Part shown: positions 1 to 9,498 of the stretch, in pieces
Position numbering within the stretch: the first letter of the stretch is position 1
Layout: every line of letters starts with the position of its first letter
Assembly (NCBI GenBank): GCA_964571235.1
Contig: CAZNAI010000010.1
Location: 124,001-188,000 of the forward strand
Origin: JACRAV01 sp964571235
GTDB taxonomy: Bacteria > Zixibacteria > MSB-5A5 > GN15 > FEB-12
Length of the DNA stretch: 64,000 nucleotides
Reading direction: 5' to 3'
Position numbers and translations under genes: made by a program
The notes under the pieces: generated by a model
What the model was told of the DNA's origin: nothing
The model's input: only the letters and a program-made list of their open reading frames with translations
Databases searched by the model: none

Positions 1-1176
1 AAGCGGTCGGTTTGGTTGAAACAAATAGACCACACTGGTCCACACCAGCGGCCCTACTATCGCGGCGGCTCGACCGGAAAGCGCAAACAGTCCGAAAAAT
101 CTGCCGAGTTCGTTGTGGGGGACCAGTTCGGCCAAAAGCGGGCGCGAGGTTGTCCACAAACCGCCCAAGAGAATCCCGACCACGGAACCGAGTATCCAGA
201 CTACAGTCATCGAGTCAGTAAAGACGAACGCGAGAAGCGCTATTATCCAACCGACGACATCGATCATCATCAGGTTTTTGAGCGACCACCGCTCGGCAAT
301 CCTGCCAAAGACGAATGCGCCAACCATCGCGCTGGCTGTTGAGATAATGAGAAATGTCGTAATCTGGCTGTCGCTCAAGCTGAGCACGACAGCACAATAG
401 ATACCAATATTCAGGATAACCGTTGTGACGGCGTCTTCGATAAAGTAATCGGCTATGAGAAAACGCAGTACGCCGGGGTATTTGCGGGTCTGACGGATCC
501 CGTCCCAGACATCGCGATACGCTTGTGCAAACGATATTTTCTTTTTCAGATGCGCGGATGATTCCCTGACCCATAAGTAAAGCGGGATAGAGAAAAGCAA
601 AAAGAGCGCCGCGGTCGGAAGAAAAGCGCCGACCTTGCCAAATCCGTCAAAACCGAAGCTTAACCCGAATATTGAACCCGATACAAACGGAAGGACCATG
701 AACATGCCAAGGATCGAACCCACATACCCAAGCGATACGCCGATCCCGGAGATATAGCGCGCCTGCTTTCCCTCCGAGACTGAATACAAGAGCGCATTAT
801 AAAACGGCTGGCCGGCTTCGTAGCAGAACTGCGCGATCATGAAAAGCCCTAAGGTGATGAAGGCCATTGAAGCCGGCACGATGCTCATCGCGCCGACTGC
901 GATACAGCAGGTCACGGTAAAGAGCATCACGAACAATTTCTTCTTGGTCGAATGATCGGACAAAGCGCCGAGCGCAGGGAGTACAAGCGCGGCAATGGCC
1001 ATCGCAATCGAAAAGGGAATATCGAAATACCGGTCGTCCAGTTTGAGGTCTTCAATCAGGTATCGCTTAAGATAGAGCGACACAATATTCATAGAGTAGA
1101 TGGTATTGGCAAAGTCGTACAGCGACCAGCCGATAACATCACGCCGCCAGACAGATTTCAAGTCAGAACGGTTCAC
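1..1176 (-). CDS. MFS permease, UMF1/Atg22-like (partial, 3' end off window)
   Basis: An inner-membrane major-facilitator permease of the UMF1 (Atg22-like) type; the substrate cannot be read from sequence. The frame is open from a GTG at 1176 down to base 1 (392 codons) and the C-terminus lies outside the window. The N-terminus has the family pattern GWSLYDFANTIYSMNIVSLY, then a loop LGALSDHSTKKK after the first hydrophobic pair, which resembles the MFS motif-A loop. At least ten hydrophobic segments follow, with a charged central loop (about residues 205-240). The GTG start overlaps the stop of the upstream HD-domain gene in the four bases GTGA, which decides the start and implies coupled translation. 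Family assignment is firm; the transported compound is unknown. Confidence 0.8.
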   Translation of the reverse strand, partial: MNRSDLKSVWRRDVIGWSLYDFANTIYSMNIVSLYLKRYLIEDLKLDDRYFDIPFSIAMAIAALVLPALGALSDHSTKKKLFVMLFTVTCCIAVGAMSIVPASMAFITLGLFMIAQFCYEAGQPFYNALLYSVSEGKQARYISGIGVSLGYVGSILGMFMVLPFVSGSIFGLSFGFDGFGKVGAFLPTAALFLLFSIPLYLWVRESSAHLKKKISFAQAYRDVWDGIRQTRKYPGVLRFLIADYFIEDAVTTVILNIGIYCAVVLSLSDSQITTFLIISTASAMVGAFVFGRIAERWSLKNLMMIDVVGWIIALLAFVFTDSMTVVWILGSVVGILLGGLWTTSRPLLAELVPHNELGRFFGLFALSGRAAAIVGPLVWTSVVYLFQPNRPL

Positions 1177-1730
1177 AATCCCAACTTGTCAGAAATGCGT
1201 AGCATGCCGTCGCGGACGAGCAGAAGAAAATCAGGGAGCGACAGTCCAAGATTAGAACAGGCGGCCATATTGTCGCGGGTCGCGCCGGCGGCAAAGCGCT
1301 TTTCATCGAAACGCCTCAGCATGAAGTCGGCGTCGATATTGACCAGTTTCTTGGTTGGGTGCATCAGCGCACAGGCGACAACAAAACCGGTGGTCGGATC
1401 GACAGAATACAGCGCCCAATCCAGGCGCGACTTGCACGGAACGTGCCCCGGATGCGCATGGATGGCGTAGAGAGCATCGGCGGGAAGTTGATACTCGGTC
1501 AGCCACTCGGCTGTCAGATAGGTGTGACGCGGCGCGTCGTCTTTGGTTTCGTTGTAATCCAGATCATGTAGAAGTCCTACCAGCCCCCAATAGTCGGGGT
1601 CTTCGCCGAGATGTTCAGCGAGTCGCCGCATCCCGGCCTCGACTGATAGAATGTGTTTGAGCAGATTGTTAACGCCAATTTTCGATTCAACCAATTGATA
1701 GGCGGTTTCTCGGGAGAGCGTGGCAGTCAT
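1173..1730 (-). CDS. HD-domain hydrolase
   Basis: A predicted metal-dependent phosphohydrolase of the HD superfamily, 185 residues, cytoplasmic. His26, the HDLD pair at His55-Asp56 and the later HAHPGH segment (His91, His93) match the metal-binding pattern of small stand-alone HD proteins that are often annotated as HDIG-type. The start is placed at the second Met (MTATLSRETAY), because the ten residues before it look non-conserved and the HD fold normally begins close to this point; the longer start at 1760 remains possible. No strong Shine-Dalgarno is seen. It overlaps the downstream permease by four bases. The substrate (nucleotide, phosphonate or other) cannot be told. Confidence 0.75.
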   Translation of the reverse strand: MTATLSRETAYQLVESKIGVNNLLKHILSVEAGMRRLAEHLGEDPDYWGLVGLLHDLDYNETKDDAPRHTYLTAEWLTEYQLPADALYAIHAHPGHVPCKSRLDWALYSVDPTTGFVVACALMHPTKKLVNIDADFMLRRFDEKRFAAGATRDNMAACSNLGLSLPDFLLLVRDGMLRISDKLGL

Positions 1731-1795
1731 AGATAGAATATGCCGGGGCGGCCCGAGCAAGTCAAGATTGACAGGAGGTATCTACAATTGATCGA

Positions 1796-3760
1796 TTAGT
1801 TGATAAATTTCCAGGTGAAGCCGTACGAGATAAACCGACCGTTGAGATAGAGTCCGTCGCGCGATTGATAATCGACGCTCGTGATATTGTGGAAATCGTA
1901 GTTGAATCGGAACGGTCCCATTTCAAATGAGAACCGGGCGCTGGCGGTCACCTGATCGCCCAAGTTGGGCACGACATATCCGGTGTATTTGCCAATGTAT
2001 GCAAGCTCACCGTAGGCGTAAAAATGCACGAGTTTTGGTTTCCAGAACCAATGCAGTTCCATTCCCGAATGTGCAACTATATCGGGCGCGTAATACTGTG
2101 GCCGATTGTCGTTGCGCGTCAGATGCTGATATCCAGCGCCGGCGTTGAATCGGGCCAAATCGCTTACGCGAAACCTGACTGTACCGGCAATATCATAAAA
2201 TGTCAGGTCGACGTTTTCCGGCGTCTGAACAACCGTGTCGTTGGCTGAATACCGCACCCAGTCGACAGCGTCATTGATCTTCCCCCCAGCTATGCTCACG
2301 CCCAGTGCGTTATCGATTGAGCCGTACTCGGCGTAGCCGCTTAGGATCATCTGCTTTTCAGATTTCAGCGCGGCGTTGCCGCTATCGCTGTAAATTCCTC
2401 CGGACCGAAACGATGAAATTGTGTACGGCAGAAAAAGCTGATGCTGGCTTGGCGCATGTTGCAAATACCCCGCTGACAGATGCAAAAATGAGTGTTGTGT
2501 CTCACGCATTGTGGTAAGCAAGGCATACGGAAGAGTTTTGAAGTCCTTGGTGTACCGGGTACCGATAGTTGTCCCAGTCGACCACCCGCCCATTCGCCGT
2601 AGAGCTGATAGGGACAGGTCGCCGGTCGTGCGGTTTTTCTTTCCCAGCGAATACCCGTACCGCTGAGTTTCAAGCTGTGCATTGCCGCGAAAGACCGTAC
2701 TACCCGCCGACCATTCCTTCCTCGCGAAACCTGTGTGGGTGATCTGTTCAAACCATTGGCGATACTTTAAGTCCATGTGCGATCCCTGGCTGGCGTGGCG
2801 ATACCCCAGTTCCAGCCGCGAAGTCCGGGCGGTATCGAATTTCATGTACGACACTTCGAGGTGCCGCTCAAACCGGTATCGCGCAATGGTCCCGAAAAAA
2901 TCGTCTGAATCGACCGAGACATTGCCGTCGCGGGTGTACAACCAGCCGCTTGTGGAAATCGCCGAATGAGTGCCGACTGGAGAGTAGAAAGTACCGTCGT
3001 AGAGGTATGAATCATCGCGGCGGGCCACAACGACGCCGTCGGTCTTGCGATACGCCACCGACAGGTCCGCACGACGGCCGTCACCAAAGAGCTTGTTCAG
3101 ACGGCCGCGTGTTAGCGCGGAGCCGTAATCGCCTTTGTCAACAATGAGCGCACTCTGCGGATTGGTTGTCGCCAGCGGTTGGGGCTTGGTGATCAATGCA
3201 CCTGCGACCTGATCGCCGCCGTAAAGCAATCCAATCGGGCCGGGGATCACAAACGCATTGTTATCAAGGGCGTTGGGGAGATCTTCGAAATCGACATTGC
3301 CGTCGGTTGCCGGCACATGCTCAAACAGTGTGACCGCACGTCCTCCCGGCGCCAGTGTGATTCGTCTGCCGGGGAGTCCGAACGGCGATACTGTCGTTCG
3401 CATAGAGACTTCCTGATACGGCAACGCGGAAAACTGGGGAGTAAACCGGAAGTAGTCGGCGTCAGATCGAAAGGTAAACCGGTCCGAAACTGGTTTCTGG
3501 TCATACCGAGGCGATCCAAACCAGCCGGTTACCGAATCGGAAAACGAAAATGCCGGACGGCGCCGGGCTTGGAGCTTTGCCTCATCGAGTTTTGGCTTGA
3601 TGTTGCGGAATCTCGTCGGCTTGGCATTTTGCGAGGTGTCGATGAGAAGCATGGTGTCAACTGTCACCGGTTCGGCAGAGCGAGGCGATCCCTGGGCGAA
3701 CAGCGTTGTTCCTGACGCGCAAAGAGCGATTACAATTCCGATGACAAATTTGCTGTTCAT
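1796..3760 (-). CDS. TonB-dependent-receptor-like outer-membrane beta-barrel protein
   Basis: A 654-residue exported protein predicted to form an outer-membrane barrel, probably a TonB-dependent receptor. The start MNSKFVIGIVIALCASG gives a clean signal peptide cut near AQG, and its ATG sits in an ATGA overlap with the stop of the ECF S-component gene, which rejects a longer start 31 codons upstream. Residues of about 150-220 resemble a plug segment (phrases such as GPIGLLYGGDQVAGALI). From about residue 220 to the end come repeated amphipathic strands rich in Tyr, Phe, Gly and Arg, ending in an aromatic-containing strand (YGFTWKFIN). No clear TonB box was found. Pairing with an ECF S component suggests vitamin or cofactor uptake across both membranes, which is inference. 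Confidence 0.75.
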   Translation of the reverse strand: MNSKFVIGIVIALCASGTTLFAQGSPRSAEPVTVDTMLLIDTSQNAKPTRFRNIKPKLDEAKLQARRRPAFSFSDSVTGWFGSPRYDQKPVSDRFTFRSDADYFRFTPQFSALPYQEVSMRTTVSPFGLPGRRITLAPGGRAVTLFEHVPATDGNVDFEDLPNALDNNAFVIPGPIGLLYGGDQVAGALITKPQPLATTNPQSALIVDKGDYGSALTRGRLNKLFGDGRRADLSVAYRKTDGVVVARRDDSYLYDGTFYSPVGTHSAISTSGWLYTRDGNVSVDSDDFFGTIARYRFERHLEVSYMKFDTARTSRLELGYRHASQGSHMDLKYRQWFEQITHTGFARKEWSAGSTVFRGNAQLETQRYGYSLGKKNRTTGDLSLSALRRMGGWSTGTTIGTRYTKDFKTLPYALLTTMRETQHSFLHLSAGYLQHAPSQHQLFLPYTISSFRSGGIYSDSGNAALKSEKQMILSGYAEYGSIDNALGVSIAGGKINDAVDWVRYSANDTVVQTPENVDLTFYDIAGTVRFRVSDLARFNAGAGYQHLTRNDNRPQYYAPDIVAHSGMELHWFWKPKLVHFYAYGELAYIGKYTGYVVPNLGDQVTASARFSFEMGPFRFNYDFHNITSVDYQSRDGLYLNGRFISYGFTWKFIN

Positions 3761-4281
3761 ACTGCCAGTTTCTCTTTGTCGTATAAAAGCCGGGCCACGG
3801 GGAAAAGCAATGGGAAAATGACTGTGTTGGCGCAGAGCGCGACGAGAGTCCACGGCAATGAGGCAATGAAGCGCGGCCAGAACGGTTTAAATATCCAGGC
3901 ATCGGCGCCGTTGACCGGCAGGTAATAGACGACCACGCAGATTATTCCGCACAATGCTGATACAGCGAGCGCAACCGATATTGGTTTGGTGAAGAGATCA
4001 ACCAACCGGGCAAGTGCGCCGACTATTCCGCAGGTGGCGCTACCAATCAGTTGCGCCACTAGTATCGGAAGAGCGACGGGGCCGTAGGGATTGAAAAGAG
4101 ACCAGATCGCGGTTCCGATAATCCCCACCAACATACCGGGGACCGCCCCCCAGAGTAAACCGGCCAGAAACATGATGAAAAATGAGACTTTGATATTCGG
4201 AAGAACCGTCAGCGACCACGATGTCACAAATACCAGCGCAGAAAAAAGAGCAATGCGAGTGACAAGGCGCAAACGCGACAT
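3757..4281 (-). CDS. ECF transporter S component
   Basis: A 174-residue integral membrane protein with about six hydrophobic segments, matching the size and layout of substrate-binding S components of energy-coupling-factor vitamin transporters. The N-terminal part (LTVLPNIKVSFFIMFLAGLL, then GAVPGMLVGIIGTAIWSLFNPYG) is typical of this family. It would bind a vitamin or cofactor at the outer face of the inner membrane and hand it over with a shared EcfAA'T module, which is not in this window. It overlaps the exported peptidase upstream by one base (TGATG) and the outer-membrane receptor downstream by four (ATGA). The ligand is not predictable from the sequence alone. Confidence 0.75.
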   Translation of the reverse strand: MSRLRLVTRIALFSALVFVTSWSLTVLPNIKVSFFIMFLAGLLWGAVPGMLVGIIGTAIWSLFNPYGPVALPILVAQLIGSATCGIVGALARLVDLFTKPISVALAVSALCGIICVVVYYLPVNGADAWIFKPFWPRFIASLPWTLVALCANTVIFPLLFPVARLLYDKEKLAV

Positions 4282-6260
4282 CAGCGGATCAGCGCTACTT
4301 TGACTTTGCTCTCGGCCAGGAGTTTACCCTTATTCGGCGAATCCCACAGGCGGGCATAAGCCAGATAAACCCCCGACGCAACTTCTTTCCCCGCCGAATT
4401 CTTCATATCCCAGCCGGTTTCGTAGATACCGGCCGAGTGAACGCCCAGTCGGTCTTCGCCGCCAAAGCCGGCGTTGATAGATCTGACAAACTCACCCGCG
4501 ACAGTGTAGACATCGATGAGCAAAACCGGGTTGGTCGAGACATTTGCATTGGCGGTGTCGTTGGCGACCTGGAAACGAAAAGTGAGCGGACTGCTCCCCA
4601 TCTTTGTGACCACCGCCGGATTGGGATAGGGAGTGAGGACGGCTGAAGGGCGCACTGCAAACCCGCCACTATCAGAAATAGCATAGCCAACATTGGGAGC
4701 AGTAAAATTCAAGAATGACGCAGGTGCGACGGTTGTCGGCGTGATTGTCACAGCTATATTTTTGAATTGATTGGGATGAAAAGCGTCGACCTCGAGAAAC
4801 AGAATCGAGTCGGCGGCAATCGGGCCGACCGGTACCACCAGCTTGTCGATAAAGAAGGAATCGGCGGGACTCAGGAACTGATAAATCACCGAAATAGACC
4901 ATTCCACGAAGCCCGGATGCTGGAGCCCAACATAGATCGGCAGAACACTGTCACAGTCTACAAAACAGCCCGTCCGGTTCTGCATATCAGACAAGAGTAA
5001 GTACGCCGTGCCGTTATACTGGGGCCGAAAATCACCTACACCACTGAACTCCAGTAATGGGTAGTCACGAACCGTCAACATCTTGTCGAGCGGAATCACC
5101 GGGTAGTCGGGTCCCTCAGAATATCCCACGCCCGCTGGCGCGAGCCCGGCGTACTGCCCCGTAAAATAATTCCACACCGAATAGTCGTTCATCGTGGTGG
5201 CGAGTGACGCCTGATTGTTGTACGAATTCACGATCTGTTCACACGCCTGCAAGAACTGGGAACCAGAGCCGAGCGCCGCGCATCGCTCCCAGATATTTCG
5301 AATGATACTATCGGCGGCGTAGTGCTCAGATAAATACAACGCGAACGTGACCGAGCCATATGGATGCAGATCACTCCCCGATGATCCAAACGATTGCAAA
5401 GAAATAGTTGGAAACTCGAAAACAAACGGCAAATACGCATAGTAATCGTTGATGGCGTCGTAGCACTCTTCTTCCATCCAGACTGCCGACATCTCCATCC
5501 AATACTGCCTGCGCGTGCTTGAGGGGTAGCCGTCGTATTCGGTTACGTCCATGCCGAACTGAACAGCATGAAAGTACTCGTGCGCGGTGGTTACCCGAAC
5601 TGCATCAAGAGGCCGAGTCACATATTTCTCGATACTCTGATAGTCGTTGTCCAGAATCAAATAGGAAGTGGCCGTCTGTGATGTCACCGATGCTTCAATG
5701 TACGTCAGTCCGTAAAACTGTGCGCTCAGGTCCTGCAAATAGATGTCGTACCGATCATCCAGGCCGATTGGATAATAGCCATCGACCGGAGGTTGGGGAT
5801 ATCCGAGCGAATCGATAATGTGCGTGTAGACTGAGTCGGCGATTCGAGCTACCATGACGACAAAGTCGGGGACAGTGTCTTCAAGTGTTCGCACCGTCGG
5901 CTGATAGACAGCGTGTGCGCCGGTGTCGGCATAGTGGATCAAGAACCGCCCGGCGGGTGAACCGTATGACAGCGGCAACAGCGCGATATCGGGCCGTCCG
6001 GCCGCTTGAATGCCAAGTGCCGTCATCAGCGATGGGTCGATACGATCACGGTTCTGCCAGAATTCGTTTACAATCGATGTCCCGCACTTATCGGGCGGCA
6101 ACTGCTTTTGTTCGTCGGTCAGCGGCGGAGCCGGAATTTGTCCAGTGGCAATGCCGTAGCTGGTCAACAATCGTTTCTGGTCATCAAGCGCCATTGAGTC
6201 GGCCAACGCCGTAACCGCCACAAGCGACAATATCGTTACAATCGCGAGAATCTTTTTCAC
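4281..6260 (-). CDS. exported HExxH metallopeptidase with C-terminal FlgD-like Ig/sorting domain
   Basis: A 659-residue secreted protein of the MXAN_6640-type putative metalloprotease group. Residues 1-20 are a signal peptide. The zinc-binding motif HEYFHAVQFG has His227, Glu228 and His231; the acidic stretch WMEMSAVWMEEE about 25 residues later could supply the third ligand. The C-terminal ~120 residues carry the phrase LTPYPNP followed by a FlgD-like Ig fold (DVYTVAGEFVRSI, GWDMKNSAGKEVASGVYL). In FCB bacteria such domains end many secreted proteins and may serve type IX or related export. Substrates are unknown. It is coupled by overlaps to the PHP gene upstream and the S component downstream. 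Confidence 0.75.
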   Translation of the reverse strand: MKKILAIVTILSLVAVTALADSMALDDQKRLLTSYGIATGQIPAPPLTDEQKQLPPDKCGTSIVNEFWQNRDRIDPSLMTALGIQAAGRPDIALLPLSYGSPAGRFLIHYADTGAHAVYQPTVRTLEDTVPDFVVMVARIADSVYTHIIDSLGYPQPPVDGYYPIGLDDRYDIYLQDLSAQFYGLTYIEASVTSQTATSYLILDNDYQSIEKYVTRPLDAVRVTTAHEYFHAVQFGMDVTEYDGYPSSTRRQYWMEMSAVWMEEECYDAINDYYAYLPFVFEFPTISLQSFGSSGSDLHPYGSVTFALYLSEHYAADSIIRNIWERCAALGSGSQFLQACEQIVNSYNNQASLATTMNDYSVWNYFTGQYAGLAPAGVGYSEGPDYPVIPLDKMLTVRDYPLLEFSGVGDFRPQYNGTAYLLLSDMQNRTGCFVDCDSVLPIYVGLQHPGFVEWSISVIYQFLSPADSFFIDKLVVPVGPIAADSILFLEVDAFHPNQFKNIAVTITPTTVAPASFLNFTAPNVGYAISDSGGFAVRPSAVLTPYPNPAVVTKMGSSPLTFRFQVANDTANANVSTNPVLLIDVYTVAGEFVRSINAGFGGEDRLGVHSAGIYETGWDMKNSAGKEVASGVYLAYARLWDSPNKGKLLAESKVKVALIR

Positions 6261-7093
6261 GACACACTCCGGTAGAGCTGGACCCGTCTTTTCATCTGGT
6301 CTATATATTCAGGAGGAATATTGATCGAACCAAGGGGGGCCTCGCGCAGGCCGCGGCCGTGGAAATCGGTGCCGCCCGACAATACCAAATTGTACTCTTT
6401 TGCGGCGAGCTTGGCTTTCCGGGTGTCCTGCGGCTTGTGTGAATAGTGCAGAGCCTCGATGCCGTCCAGCCCCATTGCGACAAGCTCCGGCAGATGGCGA
6501 AACATATCGCCGAGCGCCGGATGGGCCAGGACTGCTATCCCGCCGGCACGATGCACCAGATCGAACGCTTCTTTCGGTGCGAGCATGAATTTGGGGACGT
6601 ACGCCGGCCCGCCATTGCCGATATACTTGTAAAAGGCCTCTTCGTATTGATTAGTAAGGCCGAGCGAATGCAGAGTTTGGGCGATATGGGGGCGGCCGAT
6701 CACGCCGTCGAGCGCAGTTTGCTTCACATCTGCAAAGGTAATGCCCAGACCCATTTTTTGCAACCGGGTAACGATCTCCTCGCCCCGTTCACTTCGCTTG
6801 CGTTGATAAAAATCGAGCGCGTCGTTGAATTCGCGGTTCTCGGGATCGAAAAAGTAGGCAAGGATGTGAATATCGTCGTTCTCAAGACGGACTGATAATT
6901 CGGTACCGGAGATAAGTTCGGCGTCGCCGGAAACACGAAGGGCGTTCACCTCGCGCCATCCGGTGACGGTATCGTGGTCGGTAACCGAAAATACGGTGAG
7001 TTCGGCCGACCGCACTTTGGCCAGCAATTCAGCCGGCGTCAACACACCGTCGGAGTGATTGGTGTGCATGTGCAGGTCGATTTTGGATTTCAT
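6257..7093 (-). CDS. PHP-domain phosphoesterase
   Basis: A 278-residue PHP (polymerase and histidinol phosphatase) domain protein of the TrpH/YciV-like type, a group that includes 3',5'-nucleotide bisphosphate phosphatases and RNase AM. The metal-binding motifs are clear: DLHMHTNHSDG at the N-terminus, VTDHDT near residue 40, GTELS and a His in DIHILAYFFD, AVLAHP, and GGTDFHG near the C-terminus. The overlaps at both ends are ATGA (6257-6260 and 7090-7093). The exact substrate is not decided by sequence; a nucleotide phosphatase or 5'-3' RNA exonuclease role is the best family-based guess. Confidence 0.8.
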   Translation of the reverse strand: MKSKIDLHMHTNHSDGVLTPAELLAKVRSAELTVFSVTDHDTVTGWREVNALRVSGDAELISGTELSVRLENDDIHILAYFFDPENREFNDALDFYQRKRSERGEEIVTRLQKMGLGITFADVKQTALDGVIGRPHIAQTLHSLGLTNQYEEAFYKYIGNGGPAYVPKFMLAPKEAFDLVHRAGGIAVLAHPALGDMFRHLPELVAMGLDGIEALHYSHKPQDTRKAKLAAKEYNLVLSGGTDFHGRGLREAPLGSINIPPEYIDQMKRRVQLYRSVS

Positions 7094-8619
7094 CCGAGGC
7101 GTGACTCGACATGGCGGCGGATTTCGTCGGCGACTGTAAGCGCGTGAGTACGCACAGTCTGCACCTCGCGCCGCATTCCCTCGACATACGGCTGATCTTT
7201 CAGTGTGCCCAGATTGATCCTGACGTTATATCCCGCACCTTCGACTGCGGTATGACCCATTAGTCCGGCAACGCCGGCATCGGACAGGGAATTCTGATTT
7301 CCTTTGATCGCGACAACTTTGGCCAAATGCAGGACTTCGAGAGTTGTTTTCATTACTGTGAGCGGGACTTCGGCGGCATGTTTGGTGGCGCTTTCGATTG
7401 CGGCGTCGCGGACTGCCACTTCTTCGGGAGTCGACTTGGGGAGCTTGAAGGCGTCCATGACGGCGGTAAAGGCCTTCTTGTCGTCGTCGATCAGTTTCTC
7501 AAGTTCTTTGCGAAGCACGTCGGCCCGATCACGGATGTCAGAAAGCTCGTCTTTCACTTCGGCATATTGCTTTTTCGATACGGTCAACCGGCAAACCATC
7601 GCAGTGAGCGCCGCCGCCAGCGCACCGGCTGATGCCGACACTGATCCACCGCCGGGAGCGGGTGCCGATGACGCCACTTGGTCGTAGAAACTCTCTTGCG
7701 GCGGCAGACCGAAAGTCCCCGCGGCTTTGAGTTTCTCTTCGAGCAATTGTTCTTTGGAAAAATTCTCAAGCTGGAGATAAAAGTCGGCCGACTGTAGAAT
7801 TGCTTCGGTCGGCACCAGACCAACAATTTCAGATGAGGTTACGGCGACACCGTATCGTTCGGCCTCGCGCTTAATCGTCTCGAAAACGCGAAAGAGTGGC
7901 GTTTGCTGGTAGTTGGTCATGTTCATCGAGACCTGAACCTGATTCCGCTCTTTAATCTCAAAGCCAAGTGCTTTGACAAAGCGGTAACCGCCGCGAAGAT
8001 TTCGCACAGAGTCGGCGATTTTGTCGGCGATCCACTTCTTGTTGGTATTGAAATAGACATTGTACGCGACCAGCGGAAAGCGCGCACCGATGGCAGTCGA
8101 TCCGGACTTGAGATTCATCTTCGCCGGACCGTAGTCGGGCTTGCGACCAGCGTCCGTTTCGATACTGTCGCGAATGCCTTCGTATTCGCCCGTGCGGACG
8201 TTGGCCAAATTTTTTCTTTCGGTCTTGGTGGCGGCACTCTCGTAGAGGTAGACCGGAATATGCAATTCTTCTCCTACCCGGCGACCGAGTTGATTGGCCA
8301 GTTCGACGGCATCGTCGATAGTCATTTCCGACAGCGGTATGAACGGGCAGACATCGCAGGCCCCCATGCGCGGATGTTCCCCCTGATGGGTTCGCATGTC
8401 AATTAGCTCGGCCGCCTTCTGATACCCACGAAAGGCCGCCTCGACCGCCACATTGGGGTGGCAGACAAAAGTCACAACCGCGCGATTGTGATCGCCGTCC
8501 ATTTCGCGATCGAGAAGCGAAACGCCTTCAACGGAAGTAATGGCAGAACAGATGGCGTCGATAACTTCGGCGCGACGTCCTTCCGAGAAATTCGGTACAC
8601 ATTCAACTAATCTACTCAC
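7090..8619 (-). CDS. bifunctional glutamate formimidoyltransferase / formimidoyl-THF cyclodeaminase
   Basis: A 509-residue fusion equivalent to mammalian FTCD. Residues 1-300 are the formimidoyltransferase (start MSRLVECVPNFSEGRR, then DREMDGDHNRAVVTFV and HPRMGACDVCPFIPL), which moves the formimino group from N-formimidoylglutamate to tetrahydrofolate. Residues ~310-509 are the helical cyclodeaminase (SAPAPGGGSVSASAGALAAAL), which releases ammonia and gives 5,10-methenyl-THF. This closes histidine degradation and feeds one-carbon units. No other hut genes occur in this window. The length and domain order match the fused form found in some bacteria. Confidence 0.93.
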   Translation of the reverse strand: MSRLVECVPNFSEGRRAEVIDAICSAITSVEGVSLLDREMDGDHNRAVVTFVCHPNVAVEAAFRGYQKAAELIDMRTHQGEHPRMGACDVCPFIPLSEMTIDDAVELANQLGRRVGEELHIPVYLYESAATKTERKNLANVRTGEYEGIRDSIETDAGRKPDYGPAKMNLKSGSTAIGARFPLVAYNVYFNTNKKWIADKIADSVRNLRGGYRFVKALGFEIKERNQVQVSMNMTNYQQTPLFRVFETIKREAERYGVAVTSSEIVGLVPTEAILQSADFYLQLENFSKEQLLEEKLKAAGTFGLPPQESFYDQVASSAPAPGGGSVSASAGALAAALTAMVCRLTVSKKQYAEVKDELSDIRDRADVLRKELEKLIDDDKKAFTAVMDAFKLPKSTPEEVAVRDAAIESATKHAAEVPLTVMKTTLEVLHLAKVVAIKGNQNSLSDAGVAGLMGHTAVEGAGYNVRINLGTLKDQPYVEGMRREVQTVRTHALTVADEIRRHVESRLG

Positions 8620-8643
8620 AACAATTGCTCCATATACTTATCA

Positions 8644-9498
8644 TCACAACTCGCTTATTTCGCCGAGCTGATATTGAGTCAGTTCAGCAGAAATCGAGCC
8701 AACGAGAATTTTCGATTTCATCAGGACCGGGAGGCGGAGACGGTCGTCGGTTAGCCAGACCTTAAGCGTGCCCTCGTTCTTGAACACACCCACCGACGAA
8801 GTCAATGGTTCGACGACAAGGCAATCGAAAGTGCCTGCGCCGACGGTGACTTTCTCTTTCTTGAGTACTTTGACCTCGAGGTTCACTTTCTTGCCGTCGA
8901 CAAAGTTGTGGGCAAAGACCGATTCACCAACCGTGAGCTTGGCAGTGCGGATCAGGTAAAGCACCGACAGCGCATCCTGACAGTATGGTTCGACCGCGGT
9001 GGTGTCTTTGCCGTCGATCACCCGCCTGTTCTTCTGGTCGAACACCGACAATCGGTCGGCCTTATAACCTCCCTCGCGCAGATGTTTTTCAAATCGCCAG
9101 GGGAAAATGCCGACTGCATCAACGATAGTCTCGATCCGGTCTTCAACTTTGTAAAAGCTGGAAAAGAACTTGTTGGAATTGGCGCGCGAGGTTATTTGGT
9201 AACAGGGGCGCGACTCGTACTCAATCAGTTTGCCGACTTCCATAGTGGCCGTGCCGGCATTGATGAACCCGTAGTTAATATCAAATGACAGCAGTTCCCC
9301 TACGCCAAAAGCGACATTGTCAATTTCTCGTCCCAGCGCAGAGTCGACCATTGGATCGCTGGAGGTTTCGGCGGTCACACTCGATGGACCAAGCCCTAGA
9401 CTGATCAGATACGACACGCCCCCCACCAGCGAAAGCAGGAAAAACGGCAAGACAAACCGCAGGAAGAATCTCTTACCCGTTCGCATGATGCTCATCAA
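8644..9498 (-). CDS. DUF3108 domain exported protein
   Basis: A 284-residue protein with an N-terminal membrane-spanning or signal segment (FFLRFVLPFFLLSLVGGVSYL, quoted in part) and a periplasmic domain matching DUF3108. Recognisable parts are GELLSFDINYGFINAGTATMEV near residue 70 and the C-terminal KVWLTDDRLRLPVLMKSKI. The family is widespread in FCB bacteria and Proteobacteria and has no established biochemical role, although outer-membrane or periplasmic localisation is usual. The start codon overlaps the phosphatase gene by up to 26 bases; a later Met (MRTGKRFF, base 9486) would cut the overlap to 14. The gene is cotranscribed with the genes on both sides, judging by spacing. Confidence 0.75.
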   Translation of the reverse strand: MMSIMRTGKRFFLRFVLPFFLLSLVGGVSYLISLGLGPSSVTAETSSDPMVDSALGREIDNVAFGVGELLSFDINYGFINAGTATMEVGKLIEYESRPCYQITSRANSNKFFSSFYKVEDRIETIVDAVGIFPWRFEKHLREGGYKADRLSVFDQKNRRVIDGKDTTAVEPYCQDALSVLYLIRTAKLTVGESVFAHNFVDGKKVNLEVKVLKKEKVTVGAGTFDCLVVEPLTSSVGVFKNEGTLKVWLTDDRLRLPVLMKSKILVGSISAELTQYQLGEISEL

